Assembly: GCF_022345965.1 (NCBI RefSeq)
Contig: NZ_JAKRMU010000002.1
Span: 124,001 to 188,000, forward strand
Direction of reading: 5' to 3'
DNA: 64,000 bases
Source: Corynebacterium sp. ACRQK
GTDB taxonomy: Bacteria > Actinomycetota > Actinomycetes > Mycobacteriales > Mycobacteriaceae
The position numbers and the translations under genes are program-made. The notes beneath the pieces were generated by a model. It searched no databases and was not told the origin of the DNA. It saw only the letters and a program-made list of their open reading frames with translations. Positions 63,861 to 64,000 of the stretch are shown here, piece after piece. Each line of letters opens with the position of its first letter. Positions within the stretch are counted from its first letter, which is position 1.

Positions 63861-64000
63861 TCTCCTTCTCCCAGTTCCTCGCTGACCTGACGAATCCCGC
63901 CCTGGCCTTCCTGCCGAAGGCGCTGCTGGTGGCGGTTCTCTCCGCGTTGGTCTGCGGTGTGATCGGCACCCACGTGGTATTGCGCGGCATGGCCTTCATC
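63857..64000 (+). CDS. metal ABC transporter permease, N-terminal part, cut by window edge
   Basis: The first 48 codons, from GTG 63857 overlapping the ATPase stop by 4 bases. The reading ISFSQFLADLTNPALAFLP followed by a membrane helix and GVIGTHVVLRGMAFI is the start of a ZnuB/MntB-type permease. It completes the transporter. Confidence 0.88.
   Translation, partial: MISFSQFLADLTNPALAFLPKALLVAVLSALVCGVIGTHVVLRGMAFI

Overview
The window is chromosomal DNA of a high-GC actinobacterium, almost certainly a Corynebacterium. Gene order follows the Corynebacteriales core: mshA-ybjN-gpm-senX3-regX3, ppx-proC-HTH-bS22, serB-grx-hemACDB, hemL-resA/ccdA/resB/ccsA, menA-E-B-C-D-G-J plus a polyprenyl synthase, then secE-nusG-rplK-rplA. 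An alkB-type alkane hydroxylase next to a long-chain acyl-CoA ligase, and a sortase-anchored metal-uptake locus, fit a lipophilic skin-type species such as the C. jeikeium/C. urealyticum group. The species is inference; no search was run.

Layout. 1-2.5 kb: alkB (cut by the window edge) and fadD. 2.6-9.5 kb: mycothiol glycosyltransferase, YbjN protein, phosphoglycerate mutase, the SenX3-RegX3 two-component system, a Cys-rich conserved protein and exopolyphosphatase. 9.6-14.3 kb: Lys/Ala-rich membrane protein, proC, excisionase-like HTH protein, the 33-residue ribosomal protein bS22, a SerB-like phosphatase and a glutaredoxin-like protein. 14.5-25.8 kb: haem genes hemA, hemC, hemD fusion, hemB and hemL, interrupted by two membrane proteins and a P-type ATPase homologue that has lost its catalytic motifs. 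25.9-30.9 kb: phosphatase and system II cytochrome c biogenesis. 30.9-39.2 kb: cupin, rmlB, a four-gene siderophore ABC operon behind DtxR-like boxes, then rmlC, rmlA and a phosphotransferase; the siderophore operon separates rmlB from rmlCA. 40-54.4 kb: menaquinone synthesis with unrelated genes interleaved. 54.5-58.5 kb: four tRNAs (Tyr, Thr, Met, Trp), a PfpI protease remnant and the secE-nusG-rplK-rplA genes. 58.6-64 kb: an 'anchored repeat' metal ABC transporter with two surface proteins and a solute-binding protein carrying an inserted surface domain; the permease runs off the end.

How it fits together: haem synthesis, haem attachment to c-type cytochromes, menaquinone synthesis and iron uptake lie side by side and together serve the aerobic respiratory chain. 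Many genes start 6-10 bases after a TANNNT hexamer, which suggests leaderless transcripts.

Most interesting non-gene signals: (1) a dispersed motif, GGGCGTC followed by an A-rich tract, seen about 25 times in both orientations and mostly inside genes; (2) a perfect H-type pseudoknot in the leader of bS22; (3) operator-like repeats upstream of alkB, of the polyprenyl synthase and of the metal-uptake operon. No insertion sequence, prophage or CRISPR array was seen.
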